Positions 46,173 to 56,983 are shown, counted from the stretch's first letter. The stretch: 64,000 bases of DNA from Guillardia theta CCMP2712 (GCF_000315625.1 NW_005434650.1:744512-808511); one strand, 5' to 3'. Made by a program: numbers and translations. Notes: a model not told the origin generated them from the sequence alone.

Positions 46173-47487
46173 TTACGTATCGGGTTGTTCTTGTAAATGG
46201 GCTGAGGCGCCTGGACGTCGAGAAGCACCGGATACTTGGTCATTCAACCACACAGCATGGTATGATGCCTCGTCTAGTGCCGTTTCGCTCGATGCCATTC
46301 GCAGCATCCCGTTCACATGCAGCAGCCCGACGATAGCAAGCACTGTGTTGTTTCTAAGCTGCTCCCTAGTGTCTGGCAGCTGTTTGCGCAAGGAGCAACA
46401 TTCGAGGATTGATTTCAGTAAGAACTTGTCACGCGATTCGATCAAGACTGGATGGATTCGCGGGATCAAGGCAAAGATGACGATGAGAGGGATAGAAACG
46501 ATCAGATCATCGACTGACTGCTCGACAAGTCACAAACCGACAGCTCTCAAGCACTCGGTACCTCGTGAGAGGCTTGCGACACGCCGGCAGCGCTCTCAGC
46601 ATACCTTGTACCAAGACAAGTCAGCCTCCACCCATTCACATCATGTTTCAACCATGCAATCGTTGTTAGGATTGACGAGCTGAGAAAGATGGCAGCTGAG
46701 AAAGGAACCAGCTCGAGGATCCTCCGAGAGTCGCTGAAGACTTGGAGAAAGTCGACGCGTCCGCCTGCACTCTTGACGGGAGAGTGAGCGAGTTTGTGCT
46801 AGCAGATGGGAAGGGGCACCGGTGTAAAGGAGCTTGCGAACCCCCGGATCCCTCGCAGGGCCGAGGGGATGTCAAACATTTCTGTGATGCTGACAAGCTT
46901 TGAAAGCTCGTCGAACGTGTCGGTGGCGTTGATGTCGCCCAAGACCTGAGCACCGTCAGACAGTTTGACACATCCAACTCTCATCTCACCACTGAGCAGC
47001 CAAGGGCCTTGGCTTCCTGCACCGCAGCTACAAACTCTCCTCCTGACTCCATTCCCGCTCGCTGCAGGATGGCGTAAACAGAAGAGATGAAAAGATCGGC
47101 GATGCTCTTGTTCATGATCGACCCTCCTCTTTCCTCTTTCGTTTTGGACGGCGACGAGTCGAACATGCACAGAAAGCGATCCAAGCAGAGCTCGAGGCAG
47201 ACAACTCGCGGTCGGAGGAGCCGGAGGCATTGCCGGACATCTTCTGTGCTTGCCTGCGACACATGGAAGGTCCCAAGGATGTACACGTGCGTCCTCGATG
47301 AAGGTTCGTAGAAGTATGCTGTGCTTGACGGAAGCTCCTCCAGCCTGACTGGCATCTGTTCCCTGCTCGCAGCCGACAGAGCGACTGAAGCATGTTTCCT
47401 CGGAAGAAGCGAAGGAAAGACGCAGAAGGGACATGCGGATTGAAGCAGAAGCAAAAGTGAGAAACTTACAAGGTGGGTGGCATGCAT
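46173..47487 (-). CDS. TraB/PrgY-family protein (TRABD-like)
   Basis: The N-terminal exon begins at the ATG at 47487 with a hydrophobic leader (LVSFSLLLLLQSACPFC), then VYILGTFHVSQASTEDVRQCLRLLRPRVVCLELCLDRF, the TraB core with its GxxHVS...E signature. Downstream exons carry KLSDGAQVLGDINATDTFDEL near 46930 and, near 46450, SRDKFLLKSILEC...AIVGLLHVNGML, the second conserved His block. Exons between 46480 and 46780 are not fully resolved. A perfect donor (CTT|GTAAGT) inside the leader means the first exon may end there instead. TraB-type proteins resemble Tiki metalloproteases and occur in mitochondrial outer membranes; the function here is inferred only at family level. A plastid or secretory leader is possible. 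Confidence 0.75.
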
Positions 47488-47605
47488 GGGACTGCACAAG
47501 ATGAGCTAAAGGAGACAAGAGAAACTGTCAGGTAGGTTAGCTACGAGGATCGAGCGAAAGGAAAGGGACGAATGAATATCAATGAAATGGCAGCGAGATG
47601 ATAGA

Positions 47606-47820
47606 GGAGGAGGAGGAGGAGGAGGAGGAGGAGGAGGAGGAGGAGGAGGAGGAGGAGGAGGAGGAGGAGGAGGAGGAGGAGGAGGAGGAGGAGGAGGAGG
47701 AGGAGGAGGAGGAGGAGGAANNNNNNNNNNNNNNNNNNNNNNNNNNNNNNNNNNNNNNNNNNNNNNNNNNNNNNNNNNNNNNNNNNNNNNNNNNNNNNNN
47801 NNNNNNNNNNNNNNNNNNNN
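47606..47820. repeat. (GAG)n microsatellite with assembly gap
   Basis: About 114 bp of pure GAG repeat (47606-47720) runs into 100 Ns (47721-47820). It sits between the TraB gene (-) and the PHD-OGT gene (+). True repeat length is unknown. Confidence 0.97.
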
Positions 47821-48532
47821 TTGTACCATGCATTTGAATGTTTAGTCATGCTTTTCTCATCATAGTCACATTGTTAGTTTCAATATCAATGCTTTTATTT
47901 CTCTGAGCTGTCTCCAAATTTGAGCCAATAAAATCGCTTAAAGCTCATTTATACGCCGCTGCCCCTAGAAAATTCTTGCGAGGGTTTCCCTATGTTTTTT
48001 GGTTAGACGGACTTTTAAATATTGCCAAATACAGTAATTTAGCAATTTTATCATCCAATTCCCCTAAAATGCCAGAATATGCCCTACTACACACCCCAGT
48101 TTATAGTGCAAACGCTTGAGACTCTCAATTAGCACCAAGTAAGGAGTAGCAGGAGGAGGAGGAGGAGGAAGCGAAGGGAAGGGGGGAAGGGAGTTGAAGG
48201 GAGGGAAAGGGGGTGGGGTGAGGTGAAAGGAAGGGTGGATGCAGCGAGGGAGTGGGGTGGGTGGAAGGGAAGGGAGGATCACAGGAAGATGGGAATTTTC
48301 ACCCTTTTTTTCGTGGATCCTGCCGAGAACTTTTACAGGAGGGAAGGGCGGGCGAGAGGGCGAGATGAGACGAGACGCGAGGGGAGCGAAGAGAAGAAGA
48401 TGGAGGAGGACGATGAGAGGGAAAGAAAGGAGATGGAAAAAGAGGCAGGGCAGGGCGGGTTCGTGGATTAGATATGTGGCAATGGTGGTTTGACGTAAAT
48501 CCCCTGCCTGACAGGTGAGAGGAGAGAGACGC
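47821..48532. other. intergenic: AT-rich block then purine tract
   Basis: 47821-48110 is AT-rich with no frame. 48150-48290 is GGGAAGG-type purine repeat and 48340-48450 is GA-rich. It probably includes the PHD-OGT promoter. The proline-rich minus-strand frame here is low complexity. Confidence 0.5.
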
Positions 48533-51227
48533 ATGCTCGCAACAGGGGAGGCCGAAGAGAAACAGAAGAAGAGACGAGCAGAGAGCGCGGGCGGGAAGGA
48601 TGTTGGCTTCATGTGCATTTTCTGCAAGTCTGTCTTCTGGGTCGACGGGCGGGAGAATGCGCGCTCCAAGTTCTGTCCCCTCTGTGGAAGCAAGCTAGCA
48701 CCAGACTCGAGGGTTTGGTTCTCTCGGATTTCCAAGGAGGAGGATGAGGCCATTACCAAGCGAATGTGCGAAAGCTTCTCTAAGAACTCTGCCCGTCTCT
48801 CCTCGCTCTGTCCCGACCATTCCCAGCGTGAAGTCAAATATCCACCCAAGACAGTCTGCATAAGCCAAGAGCCTGCTCAGACGCTCCCCAAGTTTTGCGA
48901 AGTTTGCGGCTACCAGTCTGATGAGGTGAGAACAGCAGGGCTCTCTGCAAGGAACTAAATCTTAAACCCATCACGCGATCTCAGGTCCACTGCTCTTCGT
49001 GTACAAGCGTATTCCACAAGCGATGTCTGTTTATACCGGAAGCCTTCAAACCTTCTCACGGGTCAGATGTTCTTGGCATCCAGCCGCTCTCCTTTTTGCA
49101 CTTACTCACTTTCTGTCAGTTGGCGATGTCACTCTTGTATGCACGACGCTATGATCCAGCGAAAGTTTTCACCTCTGCCAGCTTTGCGGCGGAGCAAAAC
49201 CAAGTTAGCGAATGTTTCCAAGTTGTGCTCGTCCTGCGGGTTAGTATTGCTTGAACTCACCGTCACCCTCAAAGTTGTTCCAGATACTATGAGCTCGAAG
49301 CCTTGAATTGTGATGTCTGTTGTCGGTGGTTTTGCTACGGTTGCATGTGCATCAGTCAAGGAATCTTACCACCCAATGGATGGAGTTGTTCGGGTGAGAG
49401 GCATCTGAGAATGGTGACTGACCATGAGCTCTTGGACTGACTCTCGATTCGTCAGAATGCGTGGGGCAACGTGAATATGATGAGGATCTTGTCAAGAAGC
49501 TCCAAGTTTCCCGTTCAAGGTTCGCAGCAGGATTGATGTCAAGACGAGAGCGGGACGGATTCTCGCAGGTGATTCTCTTAGATTTGGATTCGAGTGCGAG
49601 ATTGACGGGAAGCGTTGCAGTTGGTGTTTGACCTGTCTTGTGGCTGCTTCTGGGAGGAGTGGAAGAAGAACGTATGTTGCTTGATCGATGACAGCAAGAA
49701 ATGCCTCGAAGATGGAGCTCTCACTCCGATCTTACCGTATCATGCGCTTCACTACCCCATCGACAAGTCAATGATCCGAAGGATTGCAGAAGTTTATTCC
49801 AAAGTTTGCTTCGAGAAGGCTCGGAACCACTTGCTCTCGAAGGCGACAGCTGAGGGCCAGCAGTCGCAGAATGTTGTGGATACAGATCAAATCAAATCTT
49901 GGAAGGTTGAAAAGATCGCGAGAAAAGTGGACGAGGTTTCGGGGGCTTCCTCTTCACGCCTGCGAATAGGATACATGAGCTCTGATTTCGTTGATCACCC
50001 TACGGCAGACCTGATTCTAAGAGCGCTCCTGCTACATGACAAAGATCGTTTTGATGTTTATTGCTACTCCATCACTAACCATGCTAACTCCGAGTATCGT
50101 CGGAGATTGAAGCACCACATACCTAACTTCAAGAATCTTGCAAAGAAGGACTCAGACGACAAGTATGGCAGTGTGTCGTCGGCTTACACTGAGGTGCTGC
50201 AGGTGTGCAGAGATCATCGCTCAAGATGGGATCCACATCCTCATCAACCTCAACGGGCACACTGCAGGAGATCGCAATGGGATCAGTTCATTGCGTCCTG
50301 CTCCAATCCAGGTGGTTTACTTGGCATATCCTGGAACATCTGGAGCTGATTATATTGATTTCAACGTGAGGGCAAGTGCTGATGGTTCCGTGAGTGACAT
50401 ATCGTCAGGTTGTGGACGATCATGTTTGTCCGCCAGAGCATCGCGAGTTTTACAGCGAGAAGCTGATTAGAATGCCACACTGCTACCAGGTCAACTCGTT
50501 TAACGATCTCTACCAAGACGTGCTGAGGTCAGAGACGCTCCCTAAAAGACGCGATCACTTTCTGCCAGACAAACCTGCAGTTGTCTTGTGCAACTTCTGC
50601 CGCCTGGGAAGAATCTCTCAGGAGCTCTTCGATGCATGGCTCAGGATCATGCGGAGAGTGGAAGGAAGCATTCTCTGGCTCTACAGTCATCCCCGAGCGG
50701 CAGCTAATCGTCTCAGGGACTATGCTCGCCGTCAAGACTTCCCGACCGATCGGATCATCTTCGCTCCTCCCTGTAGCCCCAAGTTGCAGCACATGAAGCG
50801 TCTTACTCTCGCAGACCTCTACCTCGACACTCTGGTGTATAACGGACACACCACCGCAAGCGATGTGCTGTGGGCTGGTGTTCCCATAGTAACAGTGAAG
50901 GGAAGCAACTGGCCCTCGCTGGTTGCAACATCTCTTGCTCGCAGCGTTGGGTTGCCAGAGATGGTTGCGACATCATTGGAGGAGTACGAGGAGATGGCCG
51001 TTGATCTCGCCAGCAACCCTGAGAAGCTGCAAGGATTACGCTCGAAACTTTGCAGAAATCGACTGACGCAACCTCTGTTTGACAATGAGCGTTGGGTGAG
51101 AAGCTTTGAGAACGCCTTAGAAACGATATGGAAGACCTGGGAGAATGGAGAGCAACTAGTCGACGTCAGGCCCCAAGACTTTGGTGAATCCGATTGCTCA
51201 AAGAAAATAGCAGAAGAGTTTAAATGA
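48533..51227 (+). CDS. O-GlcNAc-transferase-type glycosyltransferase fused to PHD-like zinc fingers
   Basis: Exons resolved: 48533-48925, 48985-49061, 49120-49239, 49284-49393, 49456-49568, then from 49621 onwards with introns near 50171-50210 and 50370-50410; stop at 51225-51227. N-terminal modules: a C2C2 ribbon (CIFC...CPLC), a PHD-like finger CEVCGYQSDEVHCSSC...FHKRC...WRCHSC, and a second CSSCGYYELEALNCDVCC...CYGC...WSCSEC in which Cys replaces the usual His. The C-terminal half is a GT41 catalytic region: LRIGYMSSDFVDHPTADL, QDGIHILINLNGHTAGDRN, RPAPIQVVYLAYPGTSGADYIDF, YSEKLIRMPHCY, RIIFAPP, LADLYLDTLVYNGHTTASDVLWAGVPIVT. No TPR repeats precede it, unlike known OGT and SPINDLY. It should be a nuclear or cytosolic transferase; the donor sugar is not provable. 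A polyA signal follows at 51286. Confidence 0.88.
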
Positions 51228-51285
51228 TTACAGAGACATTCACAGACCGTATGGCACATATTGCATTCGCACATTACTTCATTGT

Positions 51286-51291
51286 AATAAA
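51286..51291 (+). terminator. AATAAA polyadenylation signal of the OGT-type gene
   Basis: AATAAA 58 bp after the stop codon, in an AT-rich context (TTGTAATAAAACAATG). Position and strand fit the OGT-type gene's mRNA end. Confidence 0.5.
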
Positions 51292-52101
51292 ACAATGCTA
51301 TTCCTTCCTACATATACAGAGTCGCAAGAGATTTGAAAATTGCGTGCTCTTTAGTTGAGGAGAAGGGTGGGATTGTACTTGGTGGTGACAGCTCTGTCCT
51401 CAGTCTGTCCGACGAAAACCTGTCTCATCTTGCTGCCCATACCGAGGTCAATCTGGGCAGTATCATTGTGGGCCTGCCGTGTAGAAGGTCAAACACGACA
51501 ACCTCGAGCACAGGGAAAAATCGATTCTTTGGCATGTTCACATCATGTTGCCTTCGAAATTACATTACAAATCACACATAAATACAATCAGACAATAATT
51601 CCGATCGTTCTGATTTACACGTGGATTACAAGTTTCTGATTAGACCATGTTCATTAGAACATTTGGCTCAAGCGATGAGGAAACGATTCAAGACTTGCAA
51701 TGGATACTATTACACTCTCAACCACAACATCATCAGACAAGAATACACAAATGACAGTTGTGGCTCTAGTCATTGTGGCTCTAACGGATCCCTATCATAT
51801 CTAAACTCAGGAAAGAGCGCGACACGTAAAATACGGATTACTCAGTTAAAATGTTGCCCGTACAGCTGCAAAAGTGACGATGGAAAGGATAACTCAACAT
51901 GAATAATGCAGCGGATGGTGATTCGATGATGCAAGATGAGCAGCGGTGTGTATTGATGTGATGCAAGATGAGCAGTGGTGTGCATGGACGTGGCTGTCAC
52001 ATAAATTGTTTCTTACCGCGTTGAACAACATAGACAGCATGGCGTTTGTCTCTTCGACGTCCGCGTGACCCCTCGTCCAATATAACTACCAAGTTTCGGA
52101 A

Positions 52102-52161
52102 GTAACGGTCAATTGCATTTTTAACAGAAAAAGAAACCAAAAAGTCCGTTACAGTCCGTTA
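52102..52161. promoter_or_regulatory. cluster of CCGTTA motifs upstream of the second collagen gene
   Basis: GTAACGG at 52102-52108, CCGTTAC at 52146-52152 and CCGTTA at 52156-52161, that is 30-89 bp before the ATG at 52191. Same motif and spacing class as before the ATP-grasp gene. Confidence 0.5.
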
Positions 52162-52190
52162 GTGACAAACGAAAAGCGAAGAGGCGCGCT

Positions 52191-53486
52191 ATGGTTGGGA
52201 CCTTTAGTAAGGGAGCAGCAGCCATCGCGATTGTCGGAGGGCTGGTGCTCATCGTGCTGTCTGCTACTTCGTTTTCGCATAAGGTGGGTGGAGTTGTCCT
52301 TGTCTTCTCATCATCTTAACACTTCTGACGGCTCCTTCATCATATTCCTTTTTCCAGCGCGAGGCAGCTCGAAATGAGTTGTTAGGATCCTTGCCTGGTT
52401 ACACCTGCTTCAGTCCTCCATGCACTTTCGGGAACGGCCTTCCTCCACCAAGCGTTAGTTTCCACTTGACCCAACAGCTTCCTCTTGGACCCCATCCAAT
52501 GACCACAGAAGCTATCAGCAAGTCTAGCGACGCTATGTCCTTGGCTGATTCTGTAGAAGACGTGGAAAGGGCGGATAGGGGGAAAATCGATCATGTGAGT
52601 TGTGCTTGTCTTCTGATTTCACTGTTTGTGAAAAAATATTTGTAGTTGGAGGACAATATCGATGATGTGCAGAGCTCTACGTCGGACAACATGAAGTCAT
52701 CAAGAATAGCACTTTGGAAAGAGATTGGAAAACTAAGGCGAAAGATCATGGGATACAAAAAGCGTCTCATGGATGTCAAATCTCAAATGATGGCTCGTGA
52801 CAATTACTTAGACACCAGGATGTCTGCTCTAGACAATTCTATCAAGCGATCGCAGGTCTCGATGGAGCGAAGGTTGAATGATATCACTGTCAAAGCCAAT
52901 GTCATACAGCATGAAGTTGGTCCTCCTGGCGCACCAGGTGAAGATGGAAAGGATGGGCCCCCAGGACCTGCAGGTTATCCTGGCCCTGTCGGCGAGCGAG
53001 GGCCCCCAGGGAACATCGGACCAGCCGGGCCAAGAGGATACGATGGACGGGATGGTATCCCTGGAGGGGTGGGACCGAAGGGTGATATGGGCTTGCCCGG
53101 TCCTGAAGGTCCTCAAGGCGCTCAGGGTACGAGGATGTTGCAGCCCATGCTGAGCATCTAATATTGGCCTTAGGTGAAGGAGGCCGACGAGGCCCCATGG
53201 GTTTGTTGGGACCAGAAGGTCAGCCGATTGATGGTCAGCAAGGTCAAGCGGGCCCTCGCGGTCCTCCAGGATATGCAGGAGTGTCTGGAGCAGAAGGTCT
53301 GACAGGACAGTCGGTCGCAGGAGGTAGAGGACGTGCTGGTCTGGCTGGACCTGCAGGCGCAGCAGGAGGTAAGAATCCTTTCTCCCATATGCTAATCTGT
53401 TCGGAATGCTGATCTGTTCGGTAGCTTCTGGACCGGCTGGACCGGCTGGACAGTGGGGACGTTGGGGATATAATCAGAAAGATTAG
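52191..53486 (+). CDS. membrane-anchored collagen-like protein (second copy)
   Basis: A resolved five-exon model, 355 residues: 52191-52283, 52358-52594, 52646-53126, 53174-53368 and 53425-53486. A short N-tail (MVGTFSKG) leads to a hydrophobic anchor ([17 protein letters not shown]), a linker with Cys ([13 protein letters not shown]), a long coiled coil ([20 protein letters not shown]... to about residue 190) and Gly-X-Y triplets ([19 protein letters not shown]...). The triplets are interrupted by PIDGQQ and VAGG, and the protein ends [12 protein letters not shown]. No cleavable signal is evident, so it is probably a type II protein with the triple helix outside. The coiled coil would set up trimerisation. 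It shares its plan with the gene at 3925-5112 but the sequences differ, so duplication is old. Confidence 0.88.
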
Positions 53487-53765
53487 AAGAGATTTTACGA
53501 AGGAAACTGGTCCCGATTTCGCGTTTTGTTCATAGATCAGAGAAGGGGGCGAACAGGTTACGAACTTAAACTGAGAATAGGCTGGAGAGCTTAAACTTCT
53601 AAAATAAGCAAGATCTGCATGTCAATCATCGATTTTATGATGAATAACCGTCAAAAAAGGCTGTTCAGTTGTGCGGTTAGGTAGCTGCAATGCTGTGATC
53701 GATGCACGGCGCCTGCCGATCAAATGTCAATTACATTTGAGTTTATTTCAGTTAGAATGGCTGAA

Positions 53766-54752
53766 TCATACATCCCAATCTACCAACATCATTCTTCTTT
53801 TTCTCCCTGTTCGCCCATAGTTTGACATTTGGTCCAGTTGCGATCGGATGAACTCCCACTTAATGTCATCAGCCCCACGTCCATCGAAAGGATCCTCCAG
53901 TTCGCTTTGCACACGGTAAAGTGTGATAACAATAAGCACGTAGGTGATACAGATGAAATATCCTGCGTCACATCCATACTTGTTCTCGATTATCTCCCAA
54001 TTGTGCTGCTTCACGCAGAAGTGATTCCAGTAAGGTGCCAATAGGATGGGAGTGGTGTGGATCAGCGCAAAGCAGAACAATCGCAGACCAATGGGAGTTT
54101 CTACATCTCGTATGGTGCGCACACTTTCAAAATGTGATATCATGTCACGAAAGTAAACCGACATGCGCCCCATCCCAGATTCTCCATTGAGCCTGTAGCC
54201 AGAGTGGGCATGAAATTCCTGCATCTTCTCTGCAAGGCTCGCAAAACCATCGTAGACAACATTTCCTGCCTCCTCAGAATGCTTGCTGCTCCTCAAATAC
54301 CATTCAATATCATCAAGAAGCTTTTGAAATAGAGTTTCCACTGCTTGGGCCCTCATTCCAACACTGTCAGACTCCCAACACCATGCGCCACTCTGGTCTT
54401 TCTCCCACGTCTTAAACATAAGGTACATCGTGTACATTGCTCCTTTCAGCTTTGCCAAACAACTCAAGGCCTTCTCTCTCCTTTGGAAGCTTGCTTGCAC
54501 TGAGAAAACCAAGGGAAAGATTGTCCCCACCGCTACAATGCTCATCGAAGTGTTGAATTGAATCTCCAGCATTCCTTTCGAGCAGATGAAGGTAAAGAAG
54601 CATGCTATGCAAGACATTATCAGAGTGTGCCAGGTTATGGCGAAACGAATTCCTTGCGCAACGAGAGAAATATGATTCACAAGAGCTGTCAAGATAGGCT
54701 GATCATTGACGATAACATCTAAATCAAGAACGTCTCCTTTTTGCTTCACCAT
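53766..54752 (-). CDS. bestrophin-like anion channel (UPF0187)
   Basis: A single-exon frame of about 328 residues from the first ATG at 54752. Hydrophobic segments fall at FAITWHTLIMSCIACFFTFIC, SIVAVGTIFPLVFSVQASF, IGLRLFCFALIHTTPILLAPYW and DAGYFICITYVLIVITLYRV. After the last comes LEDPFDGRGADDIKWEF, matching the bestrophin E/D-x-PFG-x-DDxD-type acidic cluster behind TM4. Bestrophins are pentameric Ca-gated chloride/bicarbonate channels, and algal relatives sit in thylakoids. The soluble middle (about residues 100-210) is longer than in bacterial forms. Upstream exons adding a leader cannot be excluded. The collagen gene ends 279 nt away (convergent). Confidence 0.72.
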   Translation of the reverse strand: MVKQKGDVLDLDVIVNDQPILTALVNHISLVAQGIRFAITWHTLIMSCIACFFTFICSKGMLEIQFNTSMSIVAVGTIFPLVFSVQASFQRREKALSCLAKLKGAMYTMYLMFKTWEKDQSGAWCWESDSVGMRAQAVETLFQKLLDDIEWYLRSSKHSEEAGNVVYDGFASLAEKMQEFHAHSGYRLNGESGMGRMSVYFRDMISHFESVRTIRDVETPIGLRLFCFALIHTTPILLAPYWNHFCVKQHNWEIIENKYGCDAGYFICITYVLIVITLYRVQSELEDPFDGRGADDIKWEFIRSQLDQMSNYGRTGRKRRMMLVDWDV

Positions 54753-55126
54753 GTCGCTCACCCTTGGCCTGTGCTAGTCACTTCAGAGGAATCACAACCC
54801 ATAAGAGCCTTTGCTCAGATTCCTCAGGCTGCATATCCACTCGTGCCCCTTGTTGCTTTCCCCTTGCCGTCCTGCTTGCCGTCCCTCTATTTTCGTGATG
54901 ATCTCTGCCTCAAAGGCTTCGATAATAAATTACTAGGCCTCCTATGATTCACTCTCTGACTTGTATTTAGTATCTGAGGCGAGCGTGCTGATTCACGCGG
55001 TCGGAAGAGCCATCGTTTTAGTAGTTAGGCTATTTTTTCAAGTTAAAGTAACTGAGTTCTCTCAGTTGCACAAAGACAGTGAAGGCTGCCGCCATGAGTA
55101 GCATATTTCACTGAACCAGAAGAAGA
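54753..55126. other. intergenic region, no gene seen
   Basis: 5' flank of the bestrophin-like gene (-) and start of the Fanzor-like relic (+). AT-rich segments around 54940 and 55020; no frame or RNA recognised. Confidence 0.4.
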
Positions 55127-55619
55127 TTGAACAATGGCAGAGATCAGTTGAAGAAACAAGTACGCACTTTTCTTTCAAGACGTGTCGCAGAGCGGTTACT
55201 CAGTGTGGTGTTGGCTAATTTCGATGGCCGGATGATATCGACCATGAACGGAAGAAGGAAGGGTTTATCTGAGCCAATCATTGCCTATGGAGATCCTCTT
55301 TCAGTGCTAGTGGAAGGAATGGAAAGGCCGTACCCGTCAAATGGATCCAACAACATTGCCACAAAGCTTTCAAACGCGTTTTTGATGTTATGAAAAACAT
55401 ATGACAGCGAATTGTCATCAATGTGGTACAAAATTAGAAGATTTCAGACGCGTCCCGGTCCTCAGGGGTGGTGTATTTCATCTCGAAAGACGGGCGGTGC
55501 GAGGGTTGAAATGGTGTGAGTCCACCAAGTGTTTCAAAACTCGCATTGTATCCGTTGCTATACATTGTGTGGGCACTCGCGATGAGGAAGGCTTGAGTCC
55601 TAAAGAGTTTTCCGAATAA
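55127..55619 (+). pseudogene. decayed Fanzor/TnpB-like nuclease C-terminal fragment
   Basis: Two adjacent frames carry pieces of the same C-terminal domain. 55127-55393 has GLSEPIIAYGDPLSV...YPSNGS, like the VIAYGDxxF...P.P block of Fanzors. A second frame just before 55393 reads KAFKRVFDVMKNI, so the reading shifts here. 55401-55619 has TANCHQCGTKLEDFRRV..., then VRGLKWCESTKC and TRDEEG, like the C-x2-C...GLKxC...C...NRD zinc ribbon and RuvC end. Fanzors are eukaryotic RNA-guided relatives of bacterial TnpB. The N-terminal two thirds are missing and there are stops between pieces, so this is a relic. No flanking inverted repeats were noticed. Assigned from motifs only. Confidence 0.55.
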
Positions 55620-55695
55620 CCCCCTGTCGACATATTAAGATTTGTATTTCTGAAATCTTATTTCAAAGTATTCATCGTTGTCGATTAGAGTATAA

Positions 55696-56362
55696 TCATG
55701 CCCGAGATTGAGAGATATGGCATAAGTATTCTGCGTCGTCAAACACCATCACATCTCTAAATGCTTCGTTGTCTGCCCATTCGATCCCTCTTTCAGCAAT
55801 CTGAAACATTGCAATGGAAATGGTCATTACAACGACAAATATTAAGGAAAAAACTTCATACCAACGCGATGATAACATTTCGCAGAACAATTGCCTTCTT
55901 TTTCTCCATGATACGGCCTTTGTCAACTTCTTCGTCCACATCTTGGTTTTGTTTGCTCTGAAGCAGAATCCTCGCATCGTTCAATTTTTGATTTTCGTGT
56001 TGAATCTGCTTCAGTTTTGCCTGGAGATGTTCTTGCTCTTGCTCGATCGCTTTCATGGCACGTTGCTTCGACAGGAGTTCTCTCACGAGATGATCCCTTT
56101 GAGAAATAGCCTCGAGAATGCCCCGATACGTCTTCTTGTCTTGACCCTGCAAAACAGCTTGCACTAAAATCTCTCTTTGTAGAATTCGATCAAAGAGTCT
56201 TTCAGCCACGAACAGCTTTTCATTCAGGGTGAAATTACCCTCCTCCATATCGCAAACGTTTCTCCTATTTCGACGATCAATGCCCTCTGCAGCTTGCAAA
56301 TGATTCTTCGCCCCAGGCTGATCTACTTCTTTCGTGCCAGGGCTTCTCCTGTCCTTATCCAT
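55696..56362 (-). CDS. CENP-H kinetochore protein
   Basis: A two-exon gene, fully resolved: 55862-56362 and 55696-55800, with a 61-nt GT-AG intron, 201 residues. The body is a coiled coil (LFDRILQREILVQAVLQ..., EQEQEHLQAKLKQIQHENQKL). The conserved C-terminal box KAIVLRNVIIALIAERGIEWADNEAFRDVMV matches the CENP-H consensus (long helix, Ile-rich, then G-x-x-WAxD). CENP-H is part of the inner kinetochore CCAN on centromeric chromatin. The start at 56362 gives a short charged N-terminus, fitting the family (about 200-250 residues). The two exons read as unrelated frames unless the intron is removed. It is divergent from the PX gene. Confidence 0.75.
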
Positions 56363-56983
56363 GTTGTGAGCCCTTGATTTTCAAACAAAAGTGTAGATTT
56401 CTAAATTCAAGAAAAACAAATTGAGAATTGCGGTTTGACGGGCGGATTTGGTTTCACATCCATCACGGGAACCAAACAGTAGACTAGTCAGGCAGACATG
56501 CTAATCGACTCGTCTGAGTCAGGGCATTCTCAACATCGTCTTGTTCCCCTATCGCAGCTTTTCTGATCAGACATCAGATAAGCATCAGTATCAGCATCGT
56601 AAGCATCAGTACCAACATCATGAGATAAGCATCAGTATCAGCATATGATCAGCATGCATTCATCAGCCTGGTGATCCTGCTGGTGATCAGCATCAGGATC
56701 GGCATGTTCAGCATCTGGTCAGCCTGCATCAGGTTCAGCTGCAGGTTGCGTATCCGCGCGGGGACGAGGGTCGGCCAGGTCATTATTATCACCTGTCCTG
56801 ATCCTTGTTCCCCTCGTGCATGCTGTCGCTTGCGTGGTTGGAGTAGCGGTTTTCGCTGCCTCCTCCGTTTCCTAGTGTTTTATTGAGGCTGTCTTGTTGG
56901 ATTTTATCCTCGACCTCCTTTGTTCGCTCCGGTTTGCCTTTTCTTTTCAGTCAAAAAAAGAATCGAATTATCACCTGATGTAA
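56363..56983. other. divergent promoter region
   Basis: Between CENP-H (-) and the PX gene (+). It contains the GCATCAG-type repeat listed separately, then C/T-rich sequence before the PX start. No gene seen. Confidence 0.5.
56572..56740. repeat. degenerate AGCATCAG repeat
   Basis: Some fifteen copies or near-copies of AGCATCAG/GATCAGCAT in about 170 bp, in the same orientation, spaced by 0-8 nt. Not a simple microsatellite. Confidence 0.7.

Larger units (their letters stand above)
51228..52190. other. intergenic region upstream of the second collagen gene
   Basis: Holds the OGT 3' UTR, then AT-rich sequence without a supported gene. Two imperfect copies of GATGCAAGATGAGCAG(C/T)GGTGTG lie at about 51930-51985. 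The last 90 bp carry CCGTTAC motifs. Confidence 0.5.

Noticed and set aside
48064-48861. 265-residue proline-rich minus-strand frame
   Set aside because: Shadow of purine repeats and of the first exon of the PHD-OGT gene.
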